Counted from the stretch's first letter, positions 1 through 9,221 are shown. The stretch: 64,000 nt of DNA from JASSUD01 sp031963445 (GCA_031963445.1 JASSUH010000001.1:2108001-2172000), one strand, 5' to 3'. The notes: a model not told the origin generated them from the sequence alone. Made by a program: numbers and translations.

Positions 1-1255
1 GAAACCCCCCGGAATCTTCACCGACTATCTCGGCTAACGCACCAGCGAAAGCCACAGAAAGAGCAAATACCAAGCGGGAATTGCCAACGGCTAAGGCGCT
101 CACCGAGTCGCACCATTGATCGAGCGTGCCAGATGCTGATAAGGCAGGCTCCATCGCTTGGGCTTGTTGAAACACGATGATTTCATCGGTTTGTCCGATC
201 GATTCATCAGGTGTGACATACACGCGGCCATGCCAGCCCAACCTATCTACGCAGCGTGCTTGTGCTTTAACTGGCCAGACTTGCAAATAAGCGACTAATA
301 AATTACGCACTGCTTTCGCAGGCGAAATGGCTAATCCCAACCTAACGAGTTCACGCCGCACATCTGAATCGTCACCTTGTAACAAGGCCAGCGGCATCGC
401 CCACTGGTGGCGCACTTGATCATCATCTTGCCAGGCAAGCAAGCGTCCCCATTCACAGCTTTTAGCATTACGCGTCTTGGCAATGACCGATAAAGGAGAA
501 CACAACCACACAGGAGCTTTCTCGCGCCCATCTTTATCGCTATCGATAAAAAATACGCCTTCTTCTGAAAGCGCAAAGCGACCGTTGCCGTAAGGGCATT
601 CATGATTGGATGCGGGTAAAGAAATGGGCGTTTCTTGAGGTAATAATTTATTGCCTGCTACGCAAGCCAGCTCGAGCACCTGGGCGGCCGTGGCCTCTGG
701 ATTAGCATTGAGCCAATCGACCGCATCGCCTTTGGGCGCGAGTCCCAATAGCTCAACATCGATCACCCGCACAGAGCAACCTAACTTGAATAGCATTGCC
801 TTAACCGCCTCGGCGTATTGCTTGCCTGCTCCATCATAATCAGGCCAGATCGTGACAGATCGCCCCGCTAGGACTTGCCAATCCGCTGCATCAGCAGAAC
901 TTACGCCTCCGCTAGTGGTGGCGAGCATACCGATGTGCGCAAGCTTATCGGCGCACAGCTCGCCTTCGACGATCATCACAGGTTCGTCAAGGCGCATCGC
1001 TAATTCATGTAGTCGGTATAGCGGTTTACCTTTAGGGTAAGTCGGTTCGCCAAACGTAAAGCCTTGGCCATTTAACTTCATAGGGCGAATCCATTTTTTT
1101 CCCGTTTGCGGATGTTTGGCACGGATACGCCAATACAGCTGGCTTCCTTGGGTATCGGTGTAAGCATGTAAATCCTCGAACTTATAACCGTCACGTAGCG
1201 CCTTTGCAGCCAAGCGCTGCGCCGCTTGTTGAGGGGTTTCTTGGGCTGGCATCAT
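1..1255 (-). CDS. Toprim/DUF927 primase-helicase of P4-like element (3' end outside window)
   Basis: The frame stays open from an ATG at 1255 to the left edge (about 418 codons), so the C-terminus lies outside the window. Residues 91-145 form a Toprim fold: EGE at 97-99 followed by WPDYDGAG at 137-144, the metal-binding acidic residues of primases. From about residue 220 the protein resembles the DUF927 helicase-like domain of phage and plasmid primases. The start overlaps the stop of the upstream CHC2 gene by ATGA, which implies translational coupling. The inferred role is priming and unwinding DNA during replication of the integrated element. In P4 alpha-type proteins the zinc finger is usually fused to this domain; here it is a separate gene. 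The family is clear; the exact activity is inferred. Confidence 0.85.
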   Translation of the reverse strand, partial: MMPAQETPQQAAQRLAAKALRDGYKFEDLHAYTDTQGSQLYWRIRAKHPQTGKKWIRPMKLNGQGFTFGEPTYPKGKPLYRLHELAMRLDEPVMIVEGELCADKLAHIGMLATTSGGVSSADAADWQVLAGRSVTIWPDYDGAGKQYAEAVKAMLFKLGCSVRVIDVELLGLAPKGDAVDWLNANPEATAAQVLELACVAGNKLLPQETPISLPASNHECPYGNGRFALSEEGVFFIDSDKDGREKAPVWLCSPLSVIAKTRNAKSCEWGRLLAWQDDDQVRHQWAMPLALLQGDDSDVRRELVRLGLAISPAKAVRNLLVAYLQVWPVKAQARCVDRLGWHGRVYVTPDESIGQTDEIIVFQQAQAMEPALSASGTLDQWCDSVSALAVGNSRLVFALSVAFAGALAEIVGEDSGGF

Positions 1256-1587
1256 CGTTGTACTTCCCATGCGCCTAAAGCCTTAGCCGCTTCGACAAAG
1301 CTCAATCCATACCGCTGCCGATGAAAGGCCAGCACATCGCCACCATGCGCACCGCAGGCCATGCAACGAAAACCACCGCTCTCTAGTCGTACACGCAATG
1401 AAGGTTGAGTATCGGCATGAAAAGGGCATAAAGCCGACTTCCATGCGCCACCACCGATGAGTTTTAGCCCCTGCTCTCGAAAATAATCTGCTGCATAGGG
1501 AAGTCGATCTCGTCTAAAAGCTTTTCGCTGAAGTTGACCAACTGCTAAATAAGACCGAGGTGCTTGTTTTAATGCCGCTTTCATCAT
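1252..1587 (-). CDS. CHC2-type zinc-finger primase subunit
   Basis: A 111-aa protein carrying only the zinc-binding domain of a DnaG-like primase. The putative ligands are C54, H57, C75 and C78, in the contexts CPFH and CMACGAHGG. No Toprim domain follows in the same frame; that domain is the next gene, overlapping by four bases. The two probably act together as a split primase for the mobile element. It also overlaps the upstream AlpA-like gene by ATGA, so three element genes form one tightly packed operon reading away from the integrase. Confidence 0.85.
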   Translation of the reverse strand: MMKAALKQAPRSYLAVGQLQRKAFRRDRLPYAADYFREQGLKLIGGGAWKSALCPFHADTQPSLRVRLESGGFRCMACGAHGGDVLAFHRQRYGLSFVEAAKALGAWEVQR

Positions 1588-1850
1588 TTCGCTCTCTCTG
1601 TCTGATAATTCACAGGATCAGCAAAATATCGATGTAGCTCTCGATTAGACCAAACGGCGCAGCGCTGCGATAAATGAAGGCGTAGAGGAAATCGACCTTC
1701 TAGCTCACGTTTACGCAAAGTTTCTCGGCTAAAGGGAAGATAAATTCTTAAACTATTCCAACGAGAATAGCCATCAAGGGGCAAGGCATCAGGGGGAAGG
1801 TAAGAAGATGGCAGGGTTGCTGGTATAGAGGATATTTTTTGATACGCCAT
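1584..1850 (-). CDS. AlpA-like helix-turn-helix regulator/excisionase
   Basis: An 88-aa basic protein with a winged-helix pattern at about residues 38-80 (LPFSRETLRKRELEGRFP, then WSNRELHRYF). This is typical of AlpA-family regulators and of excisionase-like proteins in P4-type islands. It starts at ATG 1850 and its stop overlaps the CHC2 gene start. By family analogy it should control element gene expression or integrase direction. I recognise the fold and context but cannot tell regulator from excisionase. Confidence 0.7.
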   Translation of the reverse strand: MAYQKISSIPATLPSSYLPPDALPLDGYSRWNSLRIYLPFSRETLRKRELEGRFPLRLHLSQRCAVWSNRELHRYFADPVNYQTERAK

Positions 1851-1942
1851 GGGTAAAACCTCGTTAAAGGGTGTTAAACATGGCGTTATTTAATAAGCAT
1901 CTACTACTTTAAAGGGGAAATGCAAAAATAAAAAATGAAATG

Positions 1943-2563
1943 CTAAAATGGATATTCCTTAGGATACTCATCAAGAATATTCAGTGCAGCGCTAATACGT
2001 TTATTAAAAGATGCAAAGCCTCTCTCATCTTCTCCGAATACTTTGCGTGCCAATTCTTCTACGGTTTTACCAATCGCGCTTGAATTAGGCCGTTCTGAAA
2101 TTTTATATACAGGTTTAGCTTCAGCAAGCATCCAGGCCATAATGGCTAATGCTTTAGTCGTATTCATTTCAGTAACGCTGCTACCGTCAGGAAGCAATGG
2201 CTGGCGTCTTTCTTCTTCAAATAAAAATGACGGCCTGTCAGAGATCGGCATATCCAAAAACCAGCGTCTTAAGCTTGCTTTGGGTATGCGTAAACGGTCT
2301 TTCTGAATAAGTTCCGATACGCTGCACCCCTCCCATACTTTGCCATTCGGAAATTGCACGCCCTCATCAATATAATCCAATCGTTTATCAAGTAGCGCGT
2401 CTTCTATAGCAGCACGCTTAGCATCCATGCAGCTAGTCTGAAAACCCAGTTTTTTTAATTCTCCTGGTTCCACGCCGCACCATAAAGCCACCGCTGCATC
2501 AATCCTGACCGATTTCGCCAAATCCCAATATTTTAGGCATCCATCATTATTTGGCAAACGCAT
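1943..2563 (-). CDS. Hypothetical protein of integrase-linked island
   Basis: I chose the ATG at 2563 because AAGGAG lies about nine bases upstream. The frame stays open further upstream (to 2692), but that part is low quality and has no ribosome binding site. The 206-aa product begins with KYWDLAKSVRIDAAVALWCG, a segment seen in uncharacterised proteins beside P4-type integrases. The middle is charged; the C-terminus (about 150-200) is predicted helical with FASFNKRISAALNIL. There is no signal peptide or membrane segment. Its position between integrase and AlpA gene marks it as island cargo. I do not know its function. Confidence 0.7.
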   Translation of the reverse strand: MRLPNNDGCLKYWDLAKSVRIDAAVALWCGVEPGELKKLGFQTSCMDAKRAAIEDALLDKRLDYIDEGVQFPNGKVWEGCSVSELIQKDRLRIPKASLRRWFLDMPISDRPSFLFEEERRQPLLPDGSSVTEMNTTKALAIMAWMLAEAKPVYKISERPNSSAIGKTVEELARKVFGEDERGFASFNKRISAALNILDEYPKEYPF

Positions 2564-2743
2564 ATATGTTTTCTCCTTAGCAAAGCTTCCTATAAAAAAC
2601 ACTAAAAAATTTTTTATGCTGATTCTGTTGGGTAAAGATGATAGGACTACGATGCTTTTCCTGAAGGTAGGCAATCGCGCTACACAAAGCACAAGCGAAA
2701 GCTATCGAACATCATGCAATGATGGAGCGGTGGTATACCCCAT

Positions 2744-3916
2744 CTACCTTTGCTTATCCAAATAATCCCCCCACCACTGCATCATCTTACGGCGCTCAGT
2801 CAGATATTCAGCATGGTTATAAGCTGCTCGCACGCCATTTTGCTCAACATGCGCTAACTGACGTTCAATCCAATCTGAATTAAATCCGTGCTCGTTTAAG
2901 ATAGTCGAAGCCAGTCCACGAAAACCATGGCCTGTCATGCGTCCGTGATAACCCATTCGGTATAGTGCATATAGAACGGTATTTTCGCTCATTGGTTTCT
3001 GGGCAGTATTGGCGTTAGGAAATAGCCAGCGACGGGAGCCAGTCAATGCTTGTAATTCTTCCAGCACCGCTATCGCTTGCTTGCACAGCGGCACAATATG
3101 CGCAGCTCTCATCTTCATCTTTTCTGCAGGAATACGCCACTCACACCGGACTAAATCAAGCTCTGTCCATTCAGCAAAGCGCAATTCCATCGTGCGCACG
3201 AACGTTAGCATCAGCAGACGTAACGCTAAACGGGTGACAGGCTCACCTTCGTATTGATCAATTTTTTCTAATAGATTGGGTAATTCAGATTCGCCAATAC
3301 GGCGCATATGTTGGACTGTCCGCGTTTTGAGTGCGCCACGTAAGTCAGGGGAAGGGTCGCGTTCAGCTTTGCCAGTCGCAATCGCGTAACGAAAAATCTG
3401 GCCGCAAGTTTGCAATACCTTACGTGAGGTCTCAAGCGCATCTCGACTTTCAATTTGACGAATCACGGACAACAACTCAGGAGCGGTAATCTCCGCTATC
3501 GGTCGTGCGCCTAAAGTAGCGAATACATCTTTTTCAAGTTGCACTTTGATTTTTTGAGCGTGCGATTCACTCCAAGTCTCCTGACGACTGACCAGCCATT
3601 CTTGCGCTACGACTTGAAAGGAATTGCTTTGCTTCACCAACGCCGCGAGTTTAGCGCGTTTTTTCTCATGTGCAGGGTTCAAGCCTTGCGCTAATTGATC
3701 TTTGGCAGCGTCTCGCGCTTTGCGTGCTTGGAGTAAGGTAATCGTCGGATAAACGCCAAAGGCTAAACGGCTTTCTTTACCGTTAGCACGATATTTCATG
3801 CGCCAATATTTGCCACCTGCTGGAAGTATTTCCAAATACAGGCCACCGCTATCGGCTAGCTTATAAGATTTATCTTTAGGTTTTGCGTTTCGTGCTGCTG
3901 CATCGGTAAGAGGCAT
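2744..3916 (-). CDS. P4-type tyrosine integrase
   Basis: A 390-aa site-specific recombinase. Residues 1-90 are the arm-DNA-binding (DUF4102) domain, about 95-190 a SAM-like core-binding domain, and about 200-385 the catalytic domain. Visible active-site residues are R241 (FVRTMELR), H330 and R333 (HGFRG), H356 (LAHVE) and nucleophile Y366 (AAYNHAEYL), so it looks intact. The gene starts 178 bp from the 3' end of tRNA-Thr and reads away from it, the usual layout for integration into a tRNA 3' end. Five copies of ATGCCCC between gene and tRNA are probable arm sites and may allow self-repression. Confidence 0.95.
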   Translation of the reverse strand: MPLTDAAARNAKPKDKSYKLADSGGLYLEILPAGGKYWRMKYRANGKESRLAFGVYPTITLLQARKARDAAKDQLAQGLNPAHEKKRAKLAALVKQSNSFQVVAQEWLVSRQETWSESHAQKIKVQLEKDVFATLGARPIAEITAPELLSVIRQIESRDALETSRKVLQTCGQIFRYAIATGKAERDPSPDLRGALKTRTVQHMRRIGESELPNLLEKIDQYEGEPVTRLALRLLMLTFVRTMELRFAEWTELDLVRCEWRIPAEKMKMRAAHIVPLCKQAIAVLEELQALTGSRRWLFPNANTAQKPMSENTVLYALYRMGYHGRMTGHGFRGLASTILNEHGFNSDWIERQLAHVEQNGVRAAYNHAEYLTERRKMMQWWGDYLDKQR

Positions 3917-3980
3917 AGGGGCATCTGCAATGGGGGCATAAATAAATGCCCCTTGAATTTATGCCCCTGAATATGCCCCC
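3917..3980. promoter_or_regulatory. Iterated ATGCCCC motifs, probable integrase arm sites
   Basis: Between the integrase start and tRNA-Thr the heptamer ATGCCCC or its complement GGGGCAT occurs five times in 64 bp: complement copies at 3918-3924 and 3933-3939, direct copies at 3946-3952, 3961-3967 and 3973-3979. Such clustered, mixed-orientation repeats next to an int gene fit arm-type binding sites or an autoregulatory operator. The function is inferred. Confidence 0.55.
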
Positions 3981-4093
3981 AAAATAGCTAGCTGTCAATG
4001 GTAAAAGATAGGCAACGCTGGTAATAAAAACCTTGCTTTCTCTTTATGTTTAGGGGGTTTGTGGTAAAACTTTGGAATTACTGGAGGGATAAT

Positions 4094-4169
4094 TGGTGCC
4101 GGCTGCAGGACTCGAACCCGCCACCCCTTGATTACAAATCAAGTGCTCTACCAGATGAGCTAAGCCGGC
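4094..4169 (-). tRNA. tRNA-Thr (UGU)
   Basis: Read on the minus strand the sequence folds as a cloverleaf: acceptor GCCGGCT pairs with AGCCGGC, the anticodon stem CTTGA/TCAAG holds the loop TTTGTAA (anticodon TGT), the T arm contains GGTTCGAGTCC, and CCA is encoded. It reads ACA (Thr). The 3' half is the likely attachment site of the P4-like element whose integrase lies just downstream. Confidence 0.95.
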
Positions 4170-4187
4170 GAAAAACGCGATTCTACC

Positions 4188-4640
4188 TTATTTAATAACT
4201 GTTAAGTGGCTTCGCTTCGCTTTATTTTGTTTTTCTTGTTGCTTTGATTCGAGCGACGCATTTTCAGGTAGTTCTTCTTCTGTGTCTGACTCTGTTGATG
4301 AGGCACGCGGCTTGTCTTCTTCCAATTTTGGTTCTACTGGGAAAGCCATGCCTTGGCCATTTTCAAGTGCATAGATGGCTAATACATTAGCCACAGGCAC
4401 TTCAACTTTATGTGAGCGGCCGGAAAAGCGAGCATTAAACTCAATCCAATCGTTACCCATTTGGAGCTGTTGCGTCGCTTGCATACTAATGTTCAAAATG
4501 ATTTCATCATTTTTGACAAATGCTTTTGGCACACGGGTACGTTGATCAACATACACTGCTATATGCGGTGTATGGCCGTTATCCGTACACCATTCATAAA
4601 GCGCTCTTAATAGATAAGGTTTGGTAGAGGTATTTGACAT
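4188..4640 (-). CDS. sspB: ClpXP specificity-enhancing factor SspB
   Basis: A 150-aa adaptor that delivers ssrA-tagged proteins to the ClpXP protease. I chose ATG 4640 (MSNTSTKPYLLRALYEWC) over an upstream start because AGGA lies six bases before it and family members begin this way. The folded SspB domain spans about residues 5-105 (substrate groove around LNISMQATQQLQMG). The tail is low-complexity and charged, ending in the basic KRSHLTVIK that in this family tethers ClpX. It follows sspA by 44 bp in the conserved sspA-sspB pair. Confidence 0.93.
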   Translation of the reverse strand: MSNTSTKPYLLRALYEWCTDNGHTPHIAVYVDQRTRVPKAFVKNDEIILNISMQATQQLQMGNDWIEFNARFSGRSHKVEVPVANVLAIYALENGQGMAFPVEPKLEEDKPRASSTESDTEEELPENASLESKQQEKQNKAKRSHLTVIK

Positions 4641-4684
4641 TACATTTCCTGGTTGGCCGCTCACGTATCTGCTACCGACTTATT

Positions 4685-5299
4685 TTAACGACGCATGGCT
4701 TTTTCAGCAGGGGTCAGCGCATCGATAAAGGCCTGACGACTAAAAATCCGTTCAGCATAAGTTTTAATAGGCGCTGCAGCTTTGGGTAGTTCAATTTCAT
4801 AATGCTCAAGCCTCCATAGCAGCGGTGCAATCGCGATATCAACGATGGTAAAGGCTTCACCTAGCATGTATTTGTTTTTTGTGAAAACAGGGGCAAGCTG
4901 AGTCAAGCGATCGCGAATGGCGAGGCGTGCCTCTGCCAAGCTTTGCTCTGTTGCTCGACCTTTTCTTGCTGCCTCGAATTGACTTACGTAAGAAAATAAT
5001 TCTCTTTCGAGGTTAAACAATAATAAACGAGCGCGCGCGCATTGCATTGGGTCAGCTGGCATAAGCTGCGGATGAGGGAAACGAGCATCGATATATTCGT
5101 TAATGATATTTGATTCATAGAGAATCAAATCACGCTCAACCAAGATAGGCACTTGCCCATACGGATTCATTACCGCAATATCTTCAGGCTTGTTGAATAG
5201 ATCAACGTCTCGAATTTCAAAATCCATCCCTTTTTCAAACAAGACCTGACGGCATCGCTGGCAAAAAGGTGAAGTGTCATCAGAATATAAATGCATCAT
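4685..5299 (-). CDS. sspA: Stringent starvation protein A
   Basis: A 204-aa glutathione-S-transferase-fold protein that binds RNA polymerase and alters transcription under stress; the family usually lacks GST activity. The N-terminal thioredoxin-like domain (1-80) includes SPFCQRCRQVLFEKG and NPYGQVPILVERD; the helical C-terminal domain follows. Two adjacent ATG codons (5299, 5296) compete as start. In Burkholderia it sits between the cytochrome bc1 operon and sspB, exactly as here. Confidence 0.94.
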   Translation of the reverse strand: MMHLYSDDTSPFCQRCRQVLFEKGMDFEIRDVDLFNKPEDIAVMNPYGQVPILVERDLILYESNIINEYIDARFPHPQLMPADPMQCARARLLLFNLERELFSYVSQFEAARKGRATEQSLAEARLAIRDRLTQLAPVFTKNKYMLGEAFTIVDIAIAPLLWRLEHYEIELPKAAAPIKTYAERIFSRQAFIDALTPAEKAMRR

Positions 5300-5533
5300 T
5301 TTCCGTTTCCTTAAAAAGCAGAAGAGCCAGCGTTAAACAAGCACTATTTATAGCGCTTGCCTAAAAGCTGCCTCTTCTTTGCGCACGGAGGGTAGCAAAA
5401 ATCTTGATACTCGTCCATGCGCATATCAGTTTCTGCGGCAAATATTGCCTTAAACGCTATCAGAAGCTATTTCTGAGCGAAAGATTTATATAGGAATAGT
5501 CGTATTAGAGGCCCTAAACAGGTTTCTTAAATT

Positions 5534-6304
5534 TTATTTAATGTCTTTCCAGTAAGCCGCATTCAGCCGCCAAGTTAAGATACTAAATAAACCAAGAAAC
5601 AATAGTACCCAAACACCCAGCTGCTTACGCGTTTTCTGCACAGGTTCAGCCATCCAAACTAAATAAGCGACTAAATCAGCTACAGCCGAATCATACTCCA
5701 CCGCAGAAAGATCCCCCGGCGTAAGCTGTTGATAGCCCCTAAATTCGTGCACTGATGCACCTTGCTGATTTTCTTTTTTCTCTTCGCCCGTCCCCTTAAA
5801 TTTCACGCTACGCTGCCCTTGCAATTTCCACATAACATGCGGCATACCAACGTTTTCAAAGACGCGGTTATTCCAGCCAGTAGGACGCGTAGCGTCACGG
5901 TAAAAGCTGCGCAGATAGGTATAGAGCCAATCTGCCGAGCGCGCTCTTGCCTCTACTGATAAGTCAGGCGGCATCACACCAAACCATTGCTTGGCATCTT
6001 CCGCACGCATTGCAATGGTCATCGTATTGCCGACTTTGTCAGTGGTGAATAAAAGATTTTCTTCTACTTCGCGCGGATTAATGCCGATATCGCGCAAACG
6101 GCTATAACGCATCTCATTGGCACTATGACAATTCAGGCAGTAGTTCACAAAAAGTTTAGCGCCACGCTGCAGTGCGGTGAGGTCATTTAAGCGATTAGGC
6201 GCATGCTCAAGCGGCACACCATTCTCCGCAACAGCGGCATTTAACGACGAAGTGGCCAGCGCGCCTATTAAGAGAAATATTGGAAGCAGGATTTTGTGCA
6301 ACAT
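5534..6304 (-). CDS. petC: Cytochrome c1 of the bc1 complex
   Basis: A 256-aa membrane-anchored c-type cytochrome that passes electrons from the Rieske protein to soluble cytochrome c. Residues 1-26 form a Sec signal peptide. The heme site is CLNCH at 56-60. A methionine in the stretch ending GVMPPDLS is the expected sixth ligand. One C-terminal helix (about 232-250, VWVLLFLGLFSILTW) anchors it in the inner membrane. Last gene of petA-petB-petC, starting 25 bp after petB. Confidence 0.95.
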   Translation of the reverse strand: MLHKILLPIFLLIGALATSSLNAAVAENGVPLEHAPNRLNDLTALQRGAKLFVNYCLNCHSANEMRYSRLRDIGINPREVEENLLFTTDKVGNTMTIAMRAEDAKQWFGVMPPDLSVEARARSADWLYTYLRSFYRDATRPTGWNNRVFENVGMPHVMWKLQGQRSVKFKGTGEEKKENQQGASVHEFRGYQQLTPGDLSAVEYDSAVADLVAYLVWMAEPVQKTRKQLGVWVLLFLGLFSILTWRLNAAYWKDIK

Positions 6305-6329
6305 CAGTTTGGCTCTCTACTATGCTTCA

Positions 6330-7721
6330 CTAGTGGGAAAAAGTAACACGCTCGGGCACGGGTTTGAATGTGCCAAGCCGCGACCAAATGGGCATTGAAT
6401 AGAAAAAAGCAAAGTACAACAGCGTACCAATTTGCGTAATCACATTACTCACTGGCGAAGGCGGCTTAGTGCCGAAGTAAGCTAGCGTGAGAAAATCTAG
6501 CACAAAGATGGCCAGGAAAATTTTATGAAAAAATGGGCGATAACGAATTGATTTCACTGGGCTGCAATCTAACCAAGGCAAAAAGAATAGTGTGATCACT
6601 GCACCCCCCATTACCACCACGCCCCAAAACCTCGCTTCAGTCATTTTCATCGCCAGCAAAATCAACAATACCGCCGCCCCTATGATGAATTTACGTTTAG
6701 CGGTACGTGAGCGCAGTACGCCAAGCAGGCCAGTTAAGCCAAGCGCTATCATTAATACGGTTTTAAATGCATCCGTAGTCGCGCGCAACATTGAATAAAA
6801 AGCAGTGAAATACCAAACTGGTGCGATTTCATTCGGGGTTTTTAATGGGTCAGCCGGAATAAAATTATTCGCTTCAAGAAAATATCCGCCCATCTCCGGG
6901 GCAAAAAAGAGGATGGCGCAAAAAATCATCAGAAAGACAGAGGCAACCATCAAATCATGTACGGTGTAGTACGGATGAAAAGGAATACCATCTAACGGAA
7001 TACCACGTTCATCTTTACGCTCTTTGATCTCAACGCCATCTGGATTATTCGAGCCGACTTGATGCAAAGCAACAATGTGGACGACTACCAACCCGACCAA
7101 AATAAGCGGAATCGCAATCACATGGAAAGCAAAGAAGCGGTTTAGCGTGACATCACTCACCACATAATCACCACGTATCCATAACGCCAAGTCAGGGCCA
7201 ATGATAGGAATTGCTGAAAAAATATTGGTAATAACCTGCGCGCCCCAATATGACATTTGCCCCCAAGGCAGCAAATAGCCAAAAAAAGCTTCAGCCATCA
7301 ACAATAAAAAGAGCACGCATCCAAAGATCCAGACCAGCTCGCGCGGCTTACGATATGAACCATAGAGAAAGCCGCGGAACATATGAAAATAAATCACCAC
7401 AAAGAACATCGAAGCGCCAGTTGAATGCATATAGCGAATCAACCATCCCCACGGTACTTCGCGCATGATGTATTCGACTGATGAAAAGGCAAGATCCGCA
7501 GCTGGTTTGTAATTCATCGCGAGAAAAATTCCACTGACGATTTGAATCACTAACACCAACAGCGAAAGAGAGCCAAAGATGTACCAGAAATTAAAATTCT
7601 TCGGCGCGTAATATTCGGTGACGTGTGCCTTTAACGTTTCACTTAACGGAAAGCGCTGGTCTATCCAATCTAGCCAGCCAGCTTTTTTATTTTGATCTTT
7701 AATTACTTGCTCAGTCGCCAT
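6330..7721 (-). CDS. petB: Cytochrome b of the bc1 complex
   Basis: A 463-aa integral membrane subunit that oxidises ubiquinol and holds both b hemes. Eight or more hydrophobic segments are visible. Histidine pairs lie in helices B and D (RYMHSTGAS and AFHVIAIPLILVGLVVVHIV), and the quinol-site PEWY-type motif appears as APVWYFTAFYSMLRA. The length exceeds short cytochrome b because of a C-terminal extension typical of betaproteobacteria. The start abuts the petA stop directly (7721/7722), so translation is probably coupled. Confidence 0.96.
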   Translation of the reverse strand: MATEQVIKDQNKKAGWLDWIDQRFPLSETLKAHVTEYYAPKNFNFWYIFGSLSLLVLVIQIVSGIFLAMNYKPAADLAFSSVEYIMREVPWGWLIRYMHSTGASMFFVVIYFHMFRGFLYGSYRKPRELVWIFGCVLFLLLMAEAFFGYLLPWGQMSYWGAQVITNIFSAIPIIGPDLALWIRGDYVVSDVTLNRFFAFHVIAIPLILVGLVVVHIVALHQVGSNNPDGVEIKERKDERGIPLDGIPFHPYYTVHDLMVASVFLMIFCAILFFAPEMGGYFLEANNFIPADPLKTPNEIAPVWYFTAFYSMLRATTDAFKTVLMIALGLTGLLGVLRSRTAKRKFIIGAAVLLILLAMKMTEARFWGVVVMGGAVITLFFLPWLDCSPVKSIRYRPFFHKIFLAIFVLDFLTLAYFGTKPPSPVSNVITQIGTLLYFAFFYSMPIWSRLGTFKPVPERVTFSH

Positions 7722-8354
7722 TTATGCCTCTCCTTTTTCATCTTTTCCAATGACAAGGTGGGTAGCGGAAGAAAACATATAAGGAGGAATATCGAGATTT
7801 TGCGTAGCGGGCTTATTTTTAAAAACACGCCCAGCTAAATCGAAGGTTGAACCATGACATGGGCACAACCAGCCACCCAACCAGTTGCTTGGCAAATTTG
7901 GCTGAGGCCCTGTTTGGAAACGTTCGGTTGGAGAGCAACCCAAATGCGTGCAGATACCCAGTAGCACCAGAATATTTTTATGCTCAGTGCGAGCGCGATA
8001 AGGATTGTTGCAGTATTCAGGTAATGGCATTGAAAAAGTCTTGCGCGTCTGCGGATCAGCGACCAGTGCATCAGCTTCTACTACATTAGCTAGCATTTGC
8101 TCAGTGCGATTCACAATCCATACCGGTTTGCCACGCCATGCCACTGTCATCATTTCGCCGGGCTTAAGCTGACTAATATCAACTTCTACTGGTGCACCCG
8201 CAGCTTTAGCTTTTTCTGACGGCGCTAACGATGCAGCAAATGGAGCAAGCGTTGCCATACCTGCCGCTCCACCTGCTATAGAGGTAGCGATCAGCCAAGT
8301 ACGCCGACTTTTATCGACGCTTTTTTTTTCGCTTATTTTTTCGTTCCTTTGCAT
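7722..8354 (-). CDS. petA: Rieske iron-sulfur subunit of the bc1 complex
   Basis: A 210-aa [2Fe-2S] protein. An N-terminal twin-arginine signal/anchor (SRRTWLIATS, about residues 16-40) marks it as a Tat substrate, which fits the tat operon 2.3 kb away. Cluster ligands are C135 and H137 (CTHLGC) and C164 and H167 (CPCHGS), with C140 and C166 positioned for the stabilising disulfide. First gene of the petABC operon. It accepts electrons from ubiquinol and passes them to cytochrome c1. Confidence 0.96.
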   Translation of the reverse strand: MQRNEKISEKKSVDKSRRTWLIATSIAGGAAGMATLAPFAASLAPSEKAKAAGAPVEVDISQLKPGEMMTVAWRGKPVWIVNRTEQMLANVVEADALVADPQTRKTFSMPLPEYCNNPYRARTEHKNILVLLGICTHLGCSPTERFQTGPQPNLPSNWLGGWLCPCHGSTFDLAGRVFKNKPATQNLDIPPYMFSSATHLVIGKDEKGEA

Positions 8355-8474
8355 TCCCTATTCTACTTTTCGGTTGGATTTTTGCAGATGAAAATGATTA
8401 CTCTGATTCCTGTCAGACTTTTTATTGATTGGAAAAAGTCAAAGCGGCGTCACCAGAATAGCCATAACGAATAA

Positions 8475-9221
8475 TTAAACTGGATTATCAATCTCAATAA
8501 ATTGATGTATCAATCCAAACGTCTTAGCAAGATGCGCGCCCAATGCCTGCACGCCATAACGTTCAGTCGCATGATGGCCAGCTGCTATATAAGCGACTCC
8601 GCTCTCGTGTGCTAAGTGCATGGTGGGTTCAGACACTTCACCGCTTACATAAACCTGCGCACCCGCTGCTATCGCTTCATTAAATAAACCTTGTGCAGCG
8701 CCTGTACACCATGCAATACGCTCTAACTTTGTTTGCGGGTTACCAAATACAAGGGGTTCCCGTTGCAACGTGTGCTTTACTTGTGATACCAAGTCGGCCA
8801 GCGTAATAGGCTCAGGCACCGCCCCAAGCCACCCTAGTTGATCTGCACCAAAACGGCCTTCAACCTGCCACCCTAAGCGAGCGCCTAAGCATGCATTATT
8901 GCCAAGCTCGGCATGCGCATCAAGCGGTAAATGGTAGGCAAATAAATTGACATCGTTCAGCAATAGGGTACGCAGTCGTCGTTGTTTTAAGCCTGTAATG
9001 ACCGACGCTTCTTGCTTCCAGAAGTAACCATGATGCACCAGCACGGCATCTGCCCCCCACTGCACAGCCGCTTCGAGAAAAGCTAATGAAGCTGTGACGC
9101 CGGTCGCAATTTTTTTAATTTCTGATCGCCCTTGCACTTGCAAGCCGTTCGGACAGTAGTCCCGAAACTGGTCAACTCTCAATAAATTATTCAAGTACAA
9201 TTCAAGCTCTTCGCAATCCAT
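8475..9221 (-). CDS. Nif3-like dinuclear metal center protein
   Basis: A 248-aa member of the Nif3/YbgI family, hexameric proteins with a two-metal site. Visible metal ligands are the VHHGYFW motif near residue 63, the DAHAELGNN region near 101 and HHATERYG near 216. The activity is unsettled; cyclohydrolase-like and hydrolase roles have been proposed. It diverges from the downstream HtrA-type protease gene (41 bp between starts), an arrangement common in Burkholderia, so the two promoters must share this short gap. Confidence 0.9.
   Translation of the reverse strand: MDCEELELYLNNLLRVDQFRDYCPNGLQVQGRSEIKKIATGVTASLAFLEAAVQWGADAVLVHHGYFWKQEASVITGLKQRRLRTLLLNDVNLFAYHLPLDAHAELGNNACLGARLGWQVEGRFGADQLGWLGAVPEPITLADLVSQVKHTLQREPLVFGNPQTKLERIAWCTGAAQGLFNEAIAAGAQVYVSGEVSEPTMHLAHESGVAYIAAGHHATERYGVQALGAHLAKTFGLIHQFIEIDNPV

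Noticed and set aside
331..1040. Short open frames on both strands within the first kilobase
   Set aside because: They overlap the long continuous Toprim/DUF927 frame, which shows clear protein motifs; they are shadows.
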